Source: Flaviramulus multivorans
GTDB lineage: Bacteria > Bacteroidota > Bacteroidia > Flavobacteriales > Flavobacteriaceae
Assembly: GCF_021728415.1 (NCBI RefSeq)
Contig: NZ_JAKKDV010000002.1
Span: forward strand, 702,195-766,194
Direction of reading: 5' to 3'
DNA length: 64,000 bases
The first letter of the stretch is position 1. Each line of letters opens with the position of its first letter. The position numbers and the translations under genes are program-made. A model generated the notes under the pieces. The model had not been told where the DNA came from. It searched no databases and saw only the letters and a list, made by a program, of their open reading frames with translations. Below, one piece after another: positions 19,092 to 29,706 of the stretch.

Positions 19092-19376
19092 TCATGATTC
19101 CTTATTAAATATAAGTTTTTGTAATAATAGTATCTCTTCAGTAATTTTCAAAATACGATTAAATAGTATTTTATTAAATTCATCAATAAATAAATCTGTC
19201 TGAATATTTTTTACTTGCTTATTGTTTTCATTTACCAAGCTTTCTTTTAATAATGATAATTTATTTTTAGATAACTTTTTAACAATCTCAGTTTCAAAAA
19301 CAACCTTAAAACAAAAACTTAACAATAGAAAAACTAGTAAAAAAATTAAGCAAGCTAATAGATTATCGAATATCAT
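19092..19376 (-). CDS. Small membrane protein preceding the histidine kinase
   Basis: A 94-residue protein with one strongly hydrophobic helix (residues 4-28) and a charged, probably coiled-coil remainder. I do not recognise a family. It lies 5 nt upstream of the TPR histidine kinase and looks like the first gene of that operon, so an accessory role in the two-component system is a reasonable guess and no more. Confidence 0.6.
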   Translation of the reverse strand: MIFDNLLACLIFLLVFLLLSFCFKVVFETEIVKKLSKNKLSLLKESLVNENNKQVKNIQTDLFIDEFNKILFNRILKITEEILLLQKLIFNKES

Positions 19377-19421
19377 ATTGTAAAGTATAAGTTACAAACT
19401 CTATAAAAATGGTCCACAAAA

Positions 19422-19467
19422 AAACACCAAATGCATTCCAAATTTATTGGTCTGACAATTGGTGTTT
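19422..19467. other. Inverted repeat in the intergenic region 19377-19609
   Basis: AAACACCAA and TTGGTGTTT are 9-bp inverted arms 28 nt apart, with a smaller CCAA/TTGG pair inside. It could be a terminator for the beta-propeller gene or an operator for the kinase operon. The rest of this 233-bp gap shows nothing else. Confidence 0.4.
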
Positions 19468-19609
19468 AAAATATGAACTGATTAATAGCATTTTAAAATT
19501 AATTTAAACTTTTTATCCTCAATTAATTTTTCGATTAAGTGTTATTAAAAAAGATTAAGCGCAATAATTCGGTTATTACGCCTAATCAAACAAACCTCAA
19601 CAACAAGAT

Positions 19610-21517
19610 TTAGTTTTGCAAATTGTAAGCGTAAATCGTTTTATCGTTAGCTTTGTAATATAAAACTCCTGAAATTTCATCTACCTGATATTCAGGTTTT
19701 TTATCTTTAAGTACTATTTCTTTTTCTATCTTCCCTGTATCTTTATTTACTTTAACTAATCCTGTACCTTCATCTAAACTAGTTAAAATAAATTGTGCAT
19801 TCTCAGTAGCTGCTGTAGATTTAAAACGGGTAGCCAAATAAGCAAAAGATGCAGTGGCAATACCAGAAAACATATCTGCAGCTCTTTTGGCTTCTTTACC
19901 ATAATCGTTATAGCTACTTAAATCGTTCATACTACCATAACCCGTACGATTTGCTCCTGCTCTAGCACTCATACCAACTGCCATTGCTGTTGATGCAACT
20001 GCCAAGGCTCCGCCAACTATTTTACCAAAAGTACTTCTTCCTGGTGATTTATGATACGCATGATAAACTTCATCTCCATCAAAATTTACCAAAGTCATAT
20101 TTTGATCCGAAGATAAAAACACACCATCATTTCTAATTTCCATGCTACTTGGGTCTTCTTTTTCATCAAAATCACATTTTGCAAAATCGCTTACATTACC
20201 AGAATTAGCATCAATAGCCATAATTTTTCCATCGGCTGCAATTAAATATCGGTTATTAGAGCTATCAAAAGTAGAAGCTACCGAAGTTGCCCTTTTATAC
20301 TTTAGCGGTTTGCTCCAAACCTGATCGCCGGTTTTTAAATCTACAATATTGGCATCTTCACTAGTTATGTAAATTAATCCTTGAGGAGATTCTGCCATTA
20401 ACATAATATTTTCACCGGTTTTTAACGGTTTTTTGAACAGTGTTTTTCCGTCAAAAGAAATCTTATTAATTCCTCCTTGTTGAATACCAAACAGAATGCC
20501 ATCATCTTGAACATAAAAATGCTGTACATAACCTTTTGTTTTTGGAGCTTTTTCCCATAAATCCTCGCCTGTTGAAGCGCTTAAAAATCCAATTTCCGAT
20601 TCATCGCTAGCAGCAAATACACTAATACTTCCGCCAGAGCTTTTATCACTAACTACAGCTAAGCCTTGCGGTAAAATTTGAAAGTTTGATATGTTTCCTT
20701 GTACTTTTCTGTCATCTTTCCAAAGTTCAACACCATTGCTTCCAATCTTATGAATACGCGTGTTTTTTCCATTAGTTGTTGTTTCAAAACCGTAAATTTC
20801 TTTTTCAGTTTTATCGGCAACCATCCAATTGATGCCTTTTATTTTACATTCCCATAAATCTTCACCATTATGTTTTTTTGCAATTAGACCTTGTGCAGTT
20901 GGGATGATTAAAAAATCTTTCAACAGTAATGGTGTTCCCGTTACACTAAAATCTTTGCCTATTCCTACCCTACCGGGTTTATCTAAAAAGAAACTATAAT
21001 CTAGCTTTTGAGTTTCTAGATCGTACACCGCTAATTTAGGAGTCATTTTTTCAAATTTATCACCTTCTTTTTGGATACCACTTACTATAAGTTTGTTTTG
21101 GGGTAATACCACGTTACAAGTAAAAATTTGATTCCAGTTATCAGTTTCAGAATTAAAAATAACTTTCCCATTAATATAATTTATAACCGCTCGCTTTGTT
21201 TTTGCCAATCCTGCAAATTTAGAATTTGCCCCTTGAGAAACTACAATATATGGGGAGTCTGGAATAAAGTCTGTTTCCTCGGGTTCTAGTTTTCCAAAAT
21301 TGTTAAAAGTAAATATCGGTGCACTGTTTTTAGGATCAATTCCTACCAAGCCTTCATTAGTAGCGGCCACCAATATTCCGCCAACTGTTAAGGTCATCTC
21401 ATTAATTTTTGCTCCTAATTCATACGTATTTTCTGGGGTTTGTGCTTTCTGTGCCGTACTATAATTAATTATTAAAACCCCTAATATTAATAGTATGGAT
21501 TGATTAAATTTTCTCAT
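19610..21517 (-). CDS. Secreted PQQ-like beta-propeller protein
   Basis: A signal peptide (MRKFNQSILLILGVLIINY...) is followed by repeated beta-propeller blades with the PQQ/WD-like pattern seen in BamB (LVGIDPKNS, VDLKTGDQVWSKPL, MAIDANSGNVSDF, VNKDTGKIEKE). Around residues 500-555 a Gly/Ala/Met-rich stretch (GALAVASTAMAVGMSARAG) interrupts the propeller and could be a membrane-inserting or glycine-zipper segment. No PQQ-enzyme catalytic residues are evident. Function unknown. Confidence 0.8.
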   Translation of the reverse strand: MRKFNQSILLILGVLIINYSTAQKAQTPENTYELGAKINEMTLTVGGILVAATNEGLVGIDPKNSAPIFTFNNFGKLEPEETDFIPDSPYIVVSQGANSKFAGLAKTKRAVINYINGKVIFNSETDNWNQIFTCNVVLPQNKLIVSGIQKEGDKFEKMTPKLAVYDLETQKLDYSFFLDKPGRVGIGKDFSVTGTPLLLKDFLIIPTAQGLIAKKHNGEDLWECKIKGINWMVADKTEKEIYGFETTTNGKNTRIHKIGSNGVELWKDDRKVQGNISNFQILPQGLAVVSDKSSGGSISVFAASDESEIGFLSASTGEDLWEKAPKTKGYVQHFYVQDDGILFGIQQGGINKISFDGKTLFKKPLKTGENIMLMAESPQGLIYITSEDANIVDLKTGDQVWSKPLKYKRATSVASTFDSSNNRYLIAADGKIMAIDANSGNVSDFAKCDFDEKEDPSSMEIRNDGVFLSSDQNMTLVNFDGDEVYHAYHKSPGRSTFGKIVGGALAVASTAMAVGMSARAGANRTGYGSMNDLSSYNDYGKEAKRAADMFSGIATASFAYLATRFKSTAATENAQFILTSLDEGTGLVKVNKDTGKIEKEIVLKDKKPEYQVDEISGVLYYKANDKTIYAYNLQN

Positions 21518-21595
21518 TGTTGAATTTTTAGTGTTAATAACTGTTCAAAATTGCAATAGAATTGAAAAACAATCAATACGATGAATTACGTATAT

Positions 21596-22546
21596 TTAAA
21601 ATACAATATGAGGGAACTGAGTTTGAAGGGTTTTTACTTTAACTTGTAATTTTTGAAGAAATTCTCTTTGAGCATCAGAATTTGGATTGAAAGGTTTATG
21701 TTGAAGCCCTTTTTGAATGCAATCCACCTCATCCATAATTTTATTTACTGACTTTGAAATCCAAACATCTTTAAATTTCTCCCAAATATACTGTATGGCA
21801 GTTTCATTGGGATGAATCATATCTTCTTTATAAAAGCGATAATCACGAAGTTCATCCATCATAATTTCATACGACGGAAAATAGTAAATAGACTTGTTTG
21901 TGTTAACAACTTGATGAACTGCTGTAATTAGATGTGCTTTACTTTGTGTGTTTTCAATAAAGCCATCTTTTAGATGACGAACAGGAGACACGGTAAATAG
22001 TATAGATGCTTTCTTGTTAACGCTTCTGACTAACGTAATAATTGATTGTAATGATTCTACAACCTCATCAACAGACATCAATTCTTTTAAAAATTGCTTT
22101 TGTGGTACTTTATGGCAATTGGCCACAATTGTATTCGTTTCAAGATGTTTGTAAACCCAAGCAGTTCCTAACGTAATGATGATGTGAGATGAATTGTGAA
22201 GTTGTTTAGCTGTTAAACTGATTTGCTCTTTTAAGACATGTAACAATTCATTTTCTGAAGCATTACTTAGTTTAGAATGTGCATCATAACAATGCCATTG
22301 CTCATTAAGAAAAAATATACTGTCCTTAGTAAATTCCTTTTCATTTAAGGCATTGGTGATAAGCTTTTCAATTGCAAAAGTTTGAAATAAAATACCAAAC
22401 GGATTTTGAAGATTCTGAAACTTAAAATAGTTTAATTTGCTACCAATATTTTCTACAAAACACGAACCCAATAACAAAACACTAGAGTTATAATCTATTT
22501 GATTATGCTGTTGCGGTTGAAGTGGTATTTTTGTTTGTAGTTTCAT
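21596..22546 (-). CDS. GSCFA domain protein
   Basis: The motif that names the family appears as LLGSCFVENIG near the N-terminus, followed by NPFGILF and, near the C-terminus, DMIHPNETAIQYIW. GSCFA proteins resemble SGNH/GDSL hydrolases, with Ser in GSCF and the Asp-x-x-His pair near the end, so an esterase or acyl-hydrolase role is plausible but unproven. The gene follows alaS by 32 nt and is probably cotranscribed with it. Confidence 0.9.
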   Translation of the reverse strand: MKLQTKIPLQPQQHNQIDYNSSVLLLGSCFVENIGSKLNYFKFQNLQNPFGILFQTFAIEKLITNALNEKEFTKDSIFFLNEQWHCYDAHSKLSNASENELLHVLKEQISLTAKQLHNSSHIIITLGTAWVYKHLETNTIVANCHKVPQKQFLKELMSVDEVVESLQSIITLVRSVNKKASILFTVSPVRHLKDGFIENTQSKAHLITAVHQVVNTNKSIYYFPSYEIMMDELRDYRFYKEDMIHPNETAIQYIWEKFKDVWISKSVNKIMDEVDCIQKGLQHKPFNPNSDAQREFLQKLQVKVKTLQTQFPHIVF

Positions 22547-22578
22547 GGTGGATTCCGCATCAAGTGCAGAATGACAAG

Positions 22579-25191
22579 TTATTGAATGTATTTTTGAGCC
22601 TCAGCTAGAGCTTCACTAATTCCATCTGGATTTTTTCCTCCTGCTGTAGCAAAAAATGGTTGTCCGCCACCACCTCCATGAATGTATTTACCTAATTCGC
22701 GAACTACCTGACCAGCATTTAAGCCTTTCTCAGCTACTAACTCTTTAGAAATATAACAAGTCAACAACGCTTTACCGTCTGCCTCGGTAGCAAACAACAA
22801 GAATAGATTATTAAACTGACTTCCTAAATCAAAAGCAACATCCTTTAAACCAGTTGCATCTAAATCTAGCTTTTTAGCTAAAAACTGAACACCATTAACT
22901 TCGGTAAATTCATTAATTAAATCACCTTTTATGTTTTTAGCTTTATCTTTTAAAAGTTGTTCAATTTGCTTTTTTAAATTGGAATTTTCTTCTTGTAAGT
23001 TTTGCAATGCTTTTACTGGCTCTTTGGCATTGTTAAGCAAGTCCTTCATTTCAAAATAAGCTCTGTTATTTTCAAAATAAAAATCTTTAACCGCATCATT
23101 CGTTATAGCTTCAATTCTTCTTATTCCTGCAGCCACAGCTCCTTCGGAAACAATTTTAAAATGCCAAATATCAGCAGTGTTTTTAACGTGAGTACCACCA
23201 CAAAGTTCAATAGACTGACCAAAACGGATAGAACGCACAGTATCTCCATATTTTTCACCAAACAAACTCATGGCGCCTTCGGCAAGCGCTTCCTCTTTCG
23301 GAATATTTCTTTTTTCTATTAAAGGTAATTTACCTTCAATTCTTGCATTTACAAAATTTTCGACATCTCTCAATTCTTCAACAGTAAGTTTAGCAAAATG
23401 AGAAAAATCAAAACGCAAGTATTTAGAATGTACGGCACTACCTTTTTGCTCAACATGATCACCTAAAACCTCTCGCAATGCTTGGTGTAACAAATGTGTA
23501 GCCGTATGATTAGACTCTGTTCTTCGGCGTTGCTTTTCATCTACAACCGCTTTAAACGTTTCATTTAAATGCTCAGGTAAGTTTTTGGCAAAATGAATAA
23601 TCACATTATTCTCTTTCTTGGTATCTAAAATATAAACTACATCACCATGTATATCTTCCAGATAACCTTTATCACCCACTTGCCCGCCACCTTCAGGATA
23701 AAATGGGGTTAAATTAAATACTAATTGATACATTTCACCCTCTTTTTTTGTGGTTACTTTTCGGTATCTGGTAATTTTCACATTAGCTTCTAGAGTGTCA
23801 TAACCTATAAATTCTTGCTCGGTATCTTCAACTAGTATCACCCAATCGTCAGTACTCATTTCACTTGCCGCTCGAGAACGATTTTTTTGCTTTTGAAGGG
23901 CTTCATTAAAACCTTTTTCATCCAGTTTCAATCCCTTTTCTGAAAGAATTAAAGCTGTTAAATCGATAGGAAAGCCATATGTGTCATATAATTCAAATGC
24001 TTTTTCACCTGAAACAGTTTCGCCCTTGGTTTCGCTAACGATGGTATCTAATAATATTAATCCTTTTTCTAAAGTGCGTAAAAAAGAGGCTTCTTCTTCT
24101 TTTATTACATTTTCAATAAGTTGTTTTTGTAATTTTAATTCTGGAAAAGCGGTTCCCATTTTCTTACTTAAAACCTCAACCAACCTATAAATAAATGGTT
24201 CTTTTTGGTCTAAAAACGTAAAACTATATCGAATAGCTCTTCGTAAAATTCTACGGATTACATAACCCGCACCCGTATTGCTTGGTAATTGTCCATCAGC
24301 AATAGAAAAAGCTACAGCACGAACATGGTCAGAAATCACACGAATAGCAACATCAACCTTTCCGTCTTTACCATAATCCTTATTAGCGATAGTTTCAATT
24401 TCTCGAATTATAGGTGTAAATACATCGGTATCATAATTACTTTGAACTCCTTGCAACACCATACACAAGCGCTCAAACCCCATACCCGTATCAATGTGCT
24501 TATTGGGTAAAGCTTCCAAGCTACCATTGGCTTTGCGATTGTATTGCATAAATACCAAATTCCAAATCTCAACAACTTGAGGGTGGTCAGCATTAACTAA
24601 AGTTTTTCCATCAGTTTTTGCTTTTTCTTCAGCCGAACGTATATCTACATGAATTTCGCTACATGGTCCACAAGGACCTTGGTCGCCCATTTCCCAAAAG
24701 TTATCTTTTTTGTTTCCTTTTAAAATCCGGTCTTCATTAATGTATTGTTTCCAAATATCAAAAGCTTCCACATCCATAGGAAGGTTATCACTTTTGTCGC
24801 CTTCAAAAACCGTTACATATAAAATATCTTTATTAATACCATAAACCTCAGTAAGCAATTCCCAAGCCCAAGCAATGGCTTCTTTTTTAAAGTAGTCACC
24901 AAAACTCCAATTCCCCAACATTTCAAAAAGTGTATGGTGGTATGTGTCGTAGCCAACCTCTTCCAAATCGTTATGCTTTCCTGAAACACGTAAGCATTTT
25001 TGGGTATCTGCAATCCTATTATTTTTAGGTTGAGCATTTCCTAAAAAATACTCTTTAAAAGGCGCCATACCAGAATTTACAAACATTAAAGTAGGATCGT
25101 CTTTTAACACCATTGGTGCAGATGGTACAATACTGTGCTTTTTATCTTCAAAAAAACTTAAAAATTTAGATCGAATATCTTGTGACTTCAT
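22579..25191 (-). CDS. alaS: Alanyl-tRNA synthetase
   Basis: AlaRS of full length (870 aa). The class II catalytic core is N-terminal ([33 protein letters not shown]). The editing domain carries [12 protein letters not shown] and later CGGTHV, the zinc and editing residues. The C-Ala domain ends with the glycine-rich [18 protein letters not shown]. It charges tRNA-Ala and clears Ser/Gly mischarging. It is divergent from the M23 peptidase gene across 137 bp. Confidence 0.98.
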   Translation of the reverse strand: MKSQDIRSKFLSFFEDKKHSIVPSAPMVLKDDPTLMFVNSGMAPFKEYFLGNAQPKNNRIADTQKCLRVSGKHNDLEEVGYDTYHHTLFEMLGNWSFGDYFKKEAIAWAWELLTEVYGINKDILYVTVFEGDKSDNLPMDVEAFDIWKQYINEDRILKGNKKDNFWEMGDQGPCGPCSEIHVDIRSAEEKAKTDGKTLVNADHPQVVEIWNLVFMQYNRKANGSLEALPNKHIDTGMGFERLCMVLQGVQSNYDTDVFTPIIREIETIANKDYGKDGKVDVAIRVISDHVRAVAFSIADGQLPSNTGAGYVIRRILRRAIRYSFTFLDQKEPFIYRLVEVLSKKMGTAFPELKLQKQLIENVIKEEEASFLRTLEKGLILLDTIVSETKGETVSGEKAFELYDTYGFPIDLTALILSEKGLKLDEKGFNEALQKQKNRSRAASEMSTDDWVILVEDTEQEFIGYDTLEANVKITRYRKVTTKKEGEMYQLVFNLTPFYPEGGGQVGDKGYLEDIHGDVVYILDTKKENNVIIHFAKNLPEHLNETFKAVVDEKQRRRTESNHTATHLLHQALREVLGDHVEQKGSAVHSKYLRFDFSHFAKLTVEELRDVENFVNARIEGKLPLIEKRNIPKEEALAEGAMSLFGEKYGDTVRSIRFGQSIELCGGTHVKNTADIWHFKIVSEGAVAAGIRRIEAITNDAVKDFYFENNRAYFEMKDLLNNAKEPVKALQNLQEENSNLKKQIEQLLKDKAKNIKGDLINEFTEVNGVQFLAKKLDLDATGLKDVAFDLGSQFNNLFLLFATEADGKALLTCYISKELVAEKGLNAGQVVRELGKYIHGGGGGQPFFATAGGKNPDGISEALAEAQKYIQ

Positions 25192-25328
25192 TAAGGTATA
25201 TAGTTACAGTGTTGTTAAATTATATTAATTGCAAAACAATTTTTATATTTACTCGTTTATTTAAAGTTTATTATAAGTTTTATTTGAATTGGTTTAATAT
25301 AAAGTGCAAAAATAGTATAAATTAAGAA

Positions 25329-26300
25329 ATGAGTAAGGTAAAATATTATTACGATGCAGAGTCGCTTTCTTATAAAAAAATAGAGCGTAAAAAACGTACG
25401 GCGTTTAAGTATGCTACTCTGTTCTTACTAGCTTCTGCGTTTTTTGCCATTATATTCGTTTTTATTGCCAGTCAATATGTTGAATCGCCTAAAGAACGTG
25501 CTTTAAAAAGAGAATTACAGAACGTACAATTGCAATTTGAATTGCTTAATAAAAAAATGGAACAAGCCGAAGCAGTTCTAGCTAATATTGCCGATAGAGA
25601 TAACAACATTTACCGTGTTTATTTTGAAGCAAACCCAATACCTGAAGAACAGCGAAAAGCTGGATTTGGTGGTATTAACAGATATAAAAATTTAGAAGGC
25701 TTTGATAATTCTAAGTTAATTATTGAGAGCAATAAACGTTTAGACATACTTCAGAAGCAAATTGTTGTTCAGTCAAGGTCTTTAGATGAAATTGCAAAAC
25801 TTGCCGAAGAAAAAGAAAAACTACTGGCTGCAATTCCTGCTATTCAACCAGTAAGCAATGAGGATTTAACAAGAATGGCATCTGGTTATGGTATGCGTTC
25901 CGACCCATTTACTAAAGTTAGAAAAATGCATTGGGGAATGGATTTTACTGCTCCAAGAGGCACACCAATTTACGCTTCAGGAGATGGCGTTGTAGAGCGC
26001 GCCGATAGTAATTCATCAGGATATGGAAAACACATAAGGATAGACCATGGTTATGGTTATACTAGCTTATACGCACATTTATACAAGTACAATGTTAGGA
26101 AAAACCAAAAAGTAAAACGTGGTGATTTAATAGGTTTTGTTGGTAGTACGGGGCGCTCTGAAGCACCGCATTTGCATTATGAAATCTTTAAAGACGGAGA
26201 GCGCATTAACCCAATAAACTTCTATTATGGAAGTTTAACGGCTGAAGAGTTTAGCAAAATGCTGGAGCATGCTTCATTAGAAAACCAATCATTAGATTAA
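25329..26300 (+). CDS. M23 (LytM) metallopeptidase with membrane anchor and coiled coil
   Basis: One N-terminal membrane helix (about residues 27-46) is followed by a coiled coil (55-90) and a C-terminal M23 domain. The zinc sites are in MHWGMDF (His, Asp) and HLHYE, in the order of active endopeptidases, so it probably cuts peptidoglycan cross-links. It is the first gene of a two-gene unit: its stop overlaps the ATG of the MerR gene by 1 nt. Confidence 0.93.
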   Translation: MSKVKYYYDAESLSYKKIERKKRTAFKYATLFLLASAFFAIIFVFIASQYVESPKERALKRELQNVQLQFELLNKKMEQAEAVLANIADRDNNIYRVYFEANPIPEEQRKAGFGGINRYKNLEGFDNSKLIIESNKRLDILQKQIVVQSRSLDEIAKLAEEKEKLLAAIPAIQPVSNEDLTRMASGYGMRSDPFTKVRKMHWGMDFTAPRGTPIYASGDGVVERADSNSSGYGKHIRIDHGYGYTSLYAHLYKYNVRKNQKVKRGDLIGFVGSTGRSEAPHLHYEIFKDGERINPINFYYGSLTAEEFSKMLEHASLENQSLD

Positions 26301-26629
26301 TGCATATAGATTTACCAGAAAAACGATATTATGGTATTGGCGAAGTAGCCAAGGCATTTGGTGTTAATACCTCTTTAATTCGTTTTTGGGAAAAAGAATT
26401 TGATGTACTTAAGCCTAAAAAAAATGCTAAAGGCAATCGCAAGTTTACTCCTGAAGATATTAAAAACCTTAAGTTTATTTATCATTTAGTTAAAGAACGT
26501 GGTTTTACACTCGAAGGCGCTAAAATTCATTTAAAAGAAGAAAAAAAGCAGGCTCTTAGCAATTTTGAGATTGTAAGTAAACTTGAGGATATTAAAACTC
26601 AGCTTATCAAAATAAAGCAACACCTTTAA
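26300..26629 (+). CDS. MerR-family transcriptional regulator, minimal
   Basis: A 109-residue protein made of a MerR winged HTH (YGIGEVAKAFGVNTSLIRFWEKEF... PKKNAKGNRKFTPEDIKNL) and a short dimerisation helix, with no ligand domain. In Bacteroidota this gene often follows the M23 peptidase, as it does here, with a TAATG overlap. Target unknown. Confidence 0.9.
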   Translation: MHIDLPEKRYYGIGEVAKAFGVNTSLIRFWEKEFDVLKPKKNAKGNRKFTPEDIKNLKFIYHLVKERGFTLEGAKIHLKEEKKQALSNFEIVSKLEDIKTQLIKIKQHL

Positions 26630-26759
26630 AAGTATCATTCTATTTAACCATTACATTTATACTTAAGATTATTATAAAAAGACCTAAATCATGTAACTTT
26701 TTTACAAGTTTTGTGTCATATAAATAACTTTAAAAATCACTAACTAAACAATTTTAATT

Positions 26760-27347
26760 ATGAAGAAATTTTTACCATGGATTATCGTTGCTATCGTAGT
26801 TATCGGAATCTATTCTTGGGCAAAAGGATTTAATAATACAGCTGTTGAATATGAAGCCGATGCAAAAACGGCATGGTCAAATGTTGAAAGTGCTTATCAG
26901 CGTCGTGCAGATTTAATACCTAATCTTGTTGCAACTGTAAAAGGCTACGCTGAACATGAAAAAGAAACCTTAGAAGGTGTTATAAAGGCACGTTCTGAAG
27001 CCACAAAAACTACTATTGATGTTAATGATTTAACACCGGAAAAAATGGCGCAATTTCAACAGGCACAACAAGGTTTAAGTGGCGCTTTGTCTAGACTTTT
27101 AGTAACTGTTGAGCGCTATCCAGATTTGAAGGCTGATAAAAGCTTTTTAGAATTACAATCTCAACTAGAAGGAACTGAAAACAGAATAAATGTAGAGCGC
27201 AATAGGTATAACGAAGCCGTAAATGTTTATGATAAATACACCACCAAGTTTCCTGGAAAATTATTAGCTGGGTTATTTGGTTTTGAAGAAATGCCTAGAT
27301 ACAAAAGTGCACCGGGTAGTGAAAACGCTCCTAAAGTAGAATTTTAA
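26760..27347 (+). CDS. lemA: LemA family protein
   Basis: A membrane anchor (residues 5-23) precedes the four-helix LemA domain with the typical VESAYQRRADLIPNLV and the NxxxxRYNEAVxxY-type motif (INVERNRYNEAVNVYD), ending PRYKSAPGSENAPKVEF. LemA proteins are membrane proteins of unclear function. Here it leads a three-gene operon with two TPM-domain proteins, joined by TAATG overlaps, which is a widespread arrangement. Confidence 0.93.
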   Translation: MKKFLPWIIVAIVVIGIYSWAKGFNNTAVEYEADAKTAWSNVESAYQRRADLIPNLVATVKGYAEHEKETLEGVIKARSEATKTTIDVNDLTPEKMAQFQQAQQGLSGALSRLLVTVERYPDLKADKSFLELQSQLEGTENRINVERNRYNEAVNVYDKYTTKFPGKLLAGLFGFEEMPRYKSAPGSENAPKVEF

Positions 27348-27784
27348 TGTCAAAAATTGAAGATTTTCTTACTACTAAAGAAGAACAGGAAATTGTTGAT
27401 GCTATTCGAGTTGCAGAGTTAAATACTTCTGGAGAAATTCGGGTCCATCTTGAAAAAACTTCTAATGGCGATGCTACAAATCGTGCTTTGGAGGTTTTTC
27501 ATTTATTGAAAATGGACAATACCAAGCTTCAAAATGCTGTATTAATTTATGTAGCAGTAGAAGATAAAACCTTTGTTATTTATGGTGATGAAGGCATAAA
27601 TAGGGTTGTTTCCAAAGATTTCTGGGATAGTACCAAAAACGTGATGCAATCCCATTTTAAATTAGGGCAATACAAGCAAGGCTTGGTAGAAGGTATTTTA
27701 AAATCAGGCGAACAGCTTAAAAAATATTTCCCTTATTCTGATTTAGACACTAACGAGCTTACCAACGAAATTTCTAAAGGCTAA
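27347..27784 (+). CDS. TPM-domain protein, cytoplasmic form
   Basis: A 145-residue TPM (Psb32/phosphatase-like) domain without a signal peptide: VDAIRVAELNTSGEIRVHLE, VLIYVAVEDKTFVIYGDEGI and GLVEGILKSGEQL are the conserved blocks. TPM domains have been linked to phosphatase activity and photosystem repair in plants; in bacteria the role is unknown. Its ATG overlaps the lemA stop. Confidence 0.9.
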   Translation: MSKIEDFLTTKEEQEIVDAIRVAELNTSGEIRVHLEKTSNGDATNRALEVFHLLKMDNTKLQNAVLIYVAVEDKTFVIYGDEGINRVVSKDFWDSTKNVMQSHFKLGQYKQGLVEGILKSGEQLKKYFPYSDLDTNELTNEISKG

Positions 27785-28614
27785 TGTTTAAATTCAAACA
27801 CATTATTTTTTTATTTTTATTAAGCTTTGGTGTCAATCATATAGCGACCGCTCAATTTGAGATTCCTGAAAAGCCTACTAATCCGAATATAATTAAGAAA
27901 GATTATGTCGTTTATGATAAAGATGATTTCCTTCAGCCTTATGAAAAAGAACAATTAAGATTAAAACTAATTAGATATGCTGATACTACCTCAACTCAAA
28001 TTGTTATAGCAATTATTCCTTCCACGAAAGGAGAAGAAATAAAATATTTAGGCGCAAAATGGGGTCATGCTTGGGGTATTGGAGGTAGCAAAGAAAATGA
28101 TAATGGTATTTTTATATTATTAGCTCACAAAGACAGAAAAATAGCTATAAATACAGGTTATGGTGTAGAGCATTTGTTAACCGATGCCATGTCTAAACGC
28201 ATTATAGAACGTGATATTATTCCTTATTTTAAACAAGGTGATTATTATGGTGGACTAAATAATGGAACGGATTCTATTTTTGAAGTTTTAAAAGGCGAAT
28301 ATCAAGGAACTCGAAAATCAAATGATGAATTCCCTATTGGAATTATATTCATACTTATCATCATATTTATTATCATACTAATATCCATTTCAAAAAGTAA
28401 GCGAGGTGGTGGCAATAGAGGTCACAGAAGTACAGGTTCAGATATTCTAGAAGCCATTATATTAAGCAATATGGGACGCGGTAATTACCGAAGAAGCTCC
28501 GGTGGCAGTTGGGGAGGAAGCTCTGGCGGTGGATGGTCGTCAGGAGGTGGTGGCTTTGGTGGTGGCTTTGGTGGTGGCGGCTTTGGTGGTGGTGGTGCTT
28601 CTGGTAGCTGGTAA
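27784..28614 (+). CDS. TPM-domain membrane protein with Gly/Ser-rich tail
   Basis: A signal peptide, a TPM domain (about residues 40-165: IAIIPSTKGEEIKYLGAKWG, KIAINTGYGVEHLLTDA), a membrane helix (FPIGIIFILIIIFIIILISI) and a Gly/Ser/Phe-rich C-terminus ending GGGASGSW. This domain order is typical of YgcG-like proteins. It is the third gene of the lemA operon and its partners suggest a shared envelope role. Confidence 0.92.
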   Translation: MFKFKHIIFLFLLSFGVNHIATAQFEIPEKPTNPNIIKKDYVVYDKDDFLQPYEKEQLRLKLIRYADTTSTQIVIAIIPSTKGEEIKYLGAKWGHAWGIGGSKENDNGIFILLAHKDRKIAINTGYGVEHLLTDAMSKRIIERDIIPYFKQGDYYGGLNNGTDSIFEVLKGEYQGTRKSNDEFPIGIIFILIIIFIIILISISKSKRGGGNRGHRSTGSDILEAIILSNMGRGNYRRSSGGSWGGSSGGGWSSGGGGFGGGFGGGGFGGGGASGSW

Positions 28615-28618
28615 AAAA

Positions 28619-29623
28619 CTATCTATTAAAACGCCCTGTTACGTTGCCATCTACTATACGTAAAACCTCATCAACGGTTGTATAATTTACATCCCCAACA
28701 TAAGTGTGTTTTAAGGCACATGCTGCACTTGCAAACTCCATAGATTTAGTGTCATCATAATGTTGTAACCCATAAATTAATCCTGCTGCAAAAGCATCTC
28801 CTGTTCCTATACGATCTACGATATGAGTTATATCAAAATCTGGAGTTTCTTTAAACTCTTTACCATTCCACATTCTAGCATGAATTTTATGCCATGACGA
28901 ATTAATAGAGGTTCTAATTTTATCAAAAACCTTCTCAATTGAGGGGAACTTTTCAATAAGTTGTTTACTGGCTTCAATAAATTCGTCATTACTATATCCG
29001 AAATTAGCGTCTAAAACTTCATTCATTTCGTTAATTCCTCCAATAAATATTGTTGAGCAATGGAGTAACTCGGTTAAAGCTTCTTTAGCATCTACTCCGT
29101 ATTTCCAAAGTCCGCTTCTATACGTTGGGTCTGCCGAAACTTGCATTCCTTTTTTCTTCGCCAATTTTAAGCCCTCTTTTAAAGTATCAAAGCTTCCTTG
29201 TGTTAATGCAGGAGTAATTCCAGTCCAGTGAAACCAACTACCATTTTCTAATGATTTTTCCCAATTAACCATACTGGGTTTAATTTCTGAAAAAGCAGAA
29301 TGGGATCGATTATAAGAAATTGAACTAGGGCGCATTACTGCTCCCACCTCTAAAAAATAAACACCTAATGGTCTGTTAGACCGCACAATGGCTGTTGTAT
29401 CTAAATCGAATTTATTAAGGTAAGCTAATGCAGTATTTCCAATAAAATCGCTAGAAAGACAAGTGATATGTTTTACATTTCCACCAAAGTTAGCAATAGA
29501 AATCCCTACGTTTAGTTCGGTGCCTCCAAAGAAAAATTCGACGGTATTCGACTGTATAAATTTTCGGTATCCACGAGGTGAAATTCGCATAAGAACCTCT
29601 CCAAAGGTTATTATCTGACTCAT
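28619..29623 (-). CDS. PfkB-family sugar kinase, second KDG-kinase-like paralogue
   Basis: The sequence is clearly paralogous to the KDG kinase at 35569 (ITFGEVLMRISPRG, GVYFLEVGAVMRPS, WFHWTGITPAL, DRIGTGDAF with the catalytic Asp, final VDGNVTGR). It is likely a 2-keto-3-deoxygluconate kinase or relative. The DLNYR substrate-site motif of the paralogue reads DPTYR here, which may alter sugar choice. I start at the ATG at 29623 to match the paralogue. It lies 5 kb from the alginate locus, alone, converging on the TPM operon. Confidence 0.85.
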   Translation of the reverse strand: MSQIITFGEVLMRISPRGYRKFIQSNTVEFFFGGTELNVGISIANFGGNVKHITCLSSDFIGNTALAYLNKFDLDTTAIVRSNRPLGVYFLEVGAVMRPSSISYNRSHSAFSEIKPSMVNWEKSLENGSWFHWTGITPALTQGSFDTLKEGLKLAKKKGMQVSADPTYRSGLWKYGVDAKEALTELLHCSTIFIGGINEMNEVLDANFGYSNDEFIEASKQLIEKFPSIEKVFDKIRTSINSSWHKIHARMWNGKEFKETPDFDITHIVDRIGTGDAFAAGLIYGLQHYDDTKSMEFASAACALKHTYVGDVNYTTVDEVLRIVDGNVTGRFNR

Positions 29624-29706
29624 ATTATTGATTATTTTAACCATTTAAAAATAATCAATAAATGTAATAATCAAGCTATGTTTTTAAAATGATTTCCTTT
29701 TTGGGA

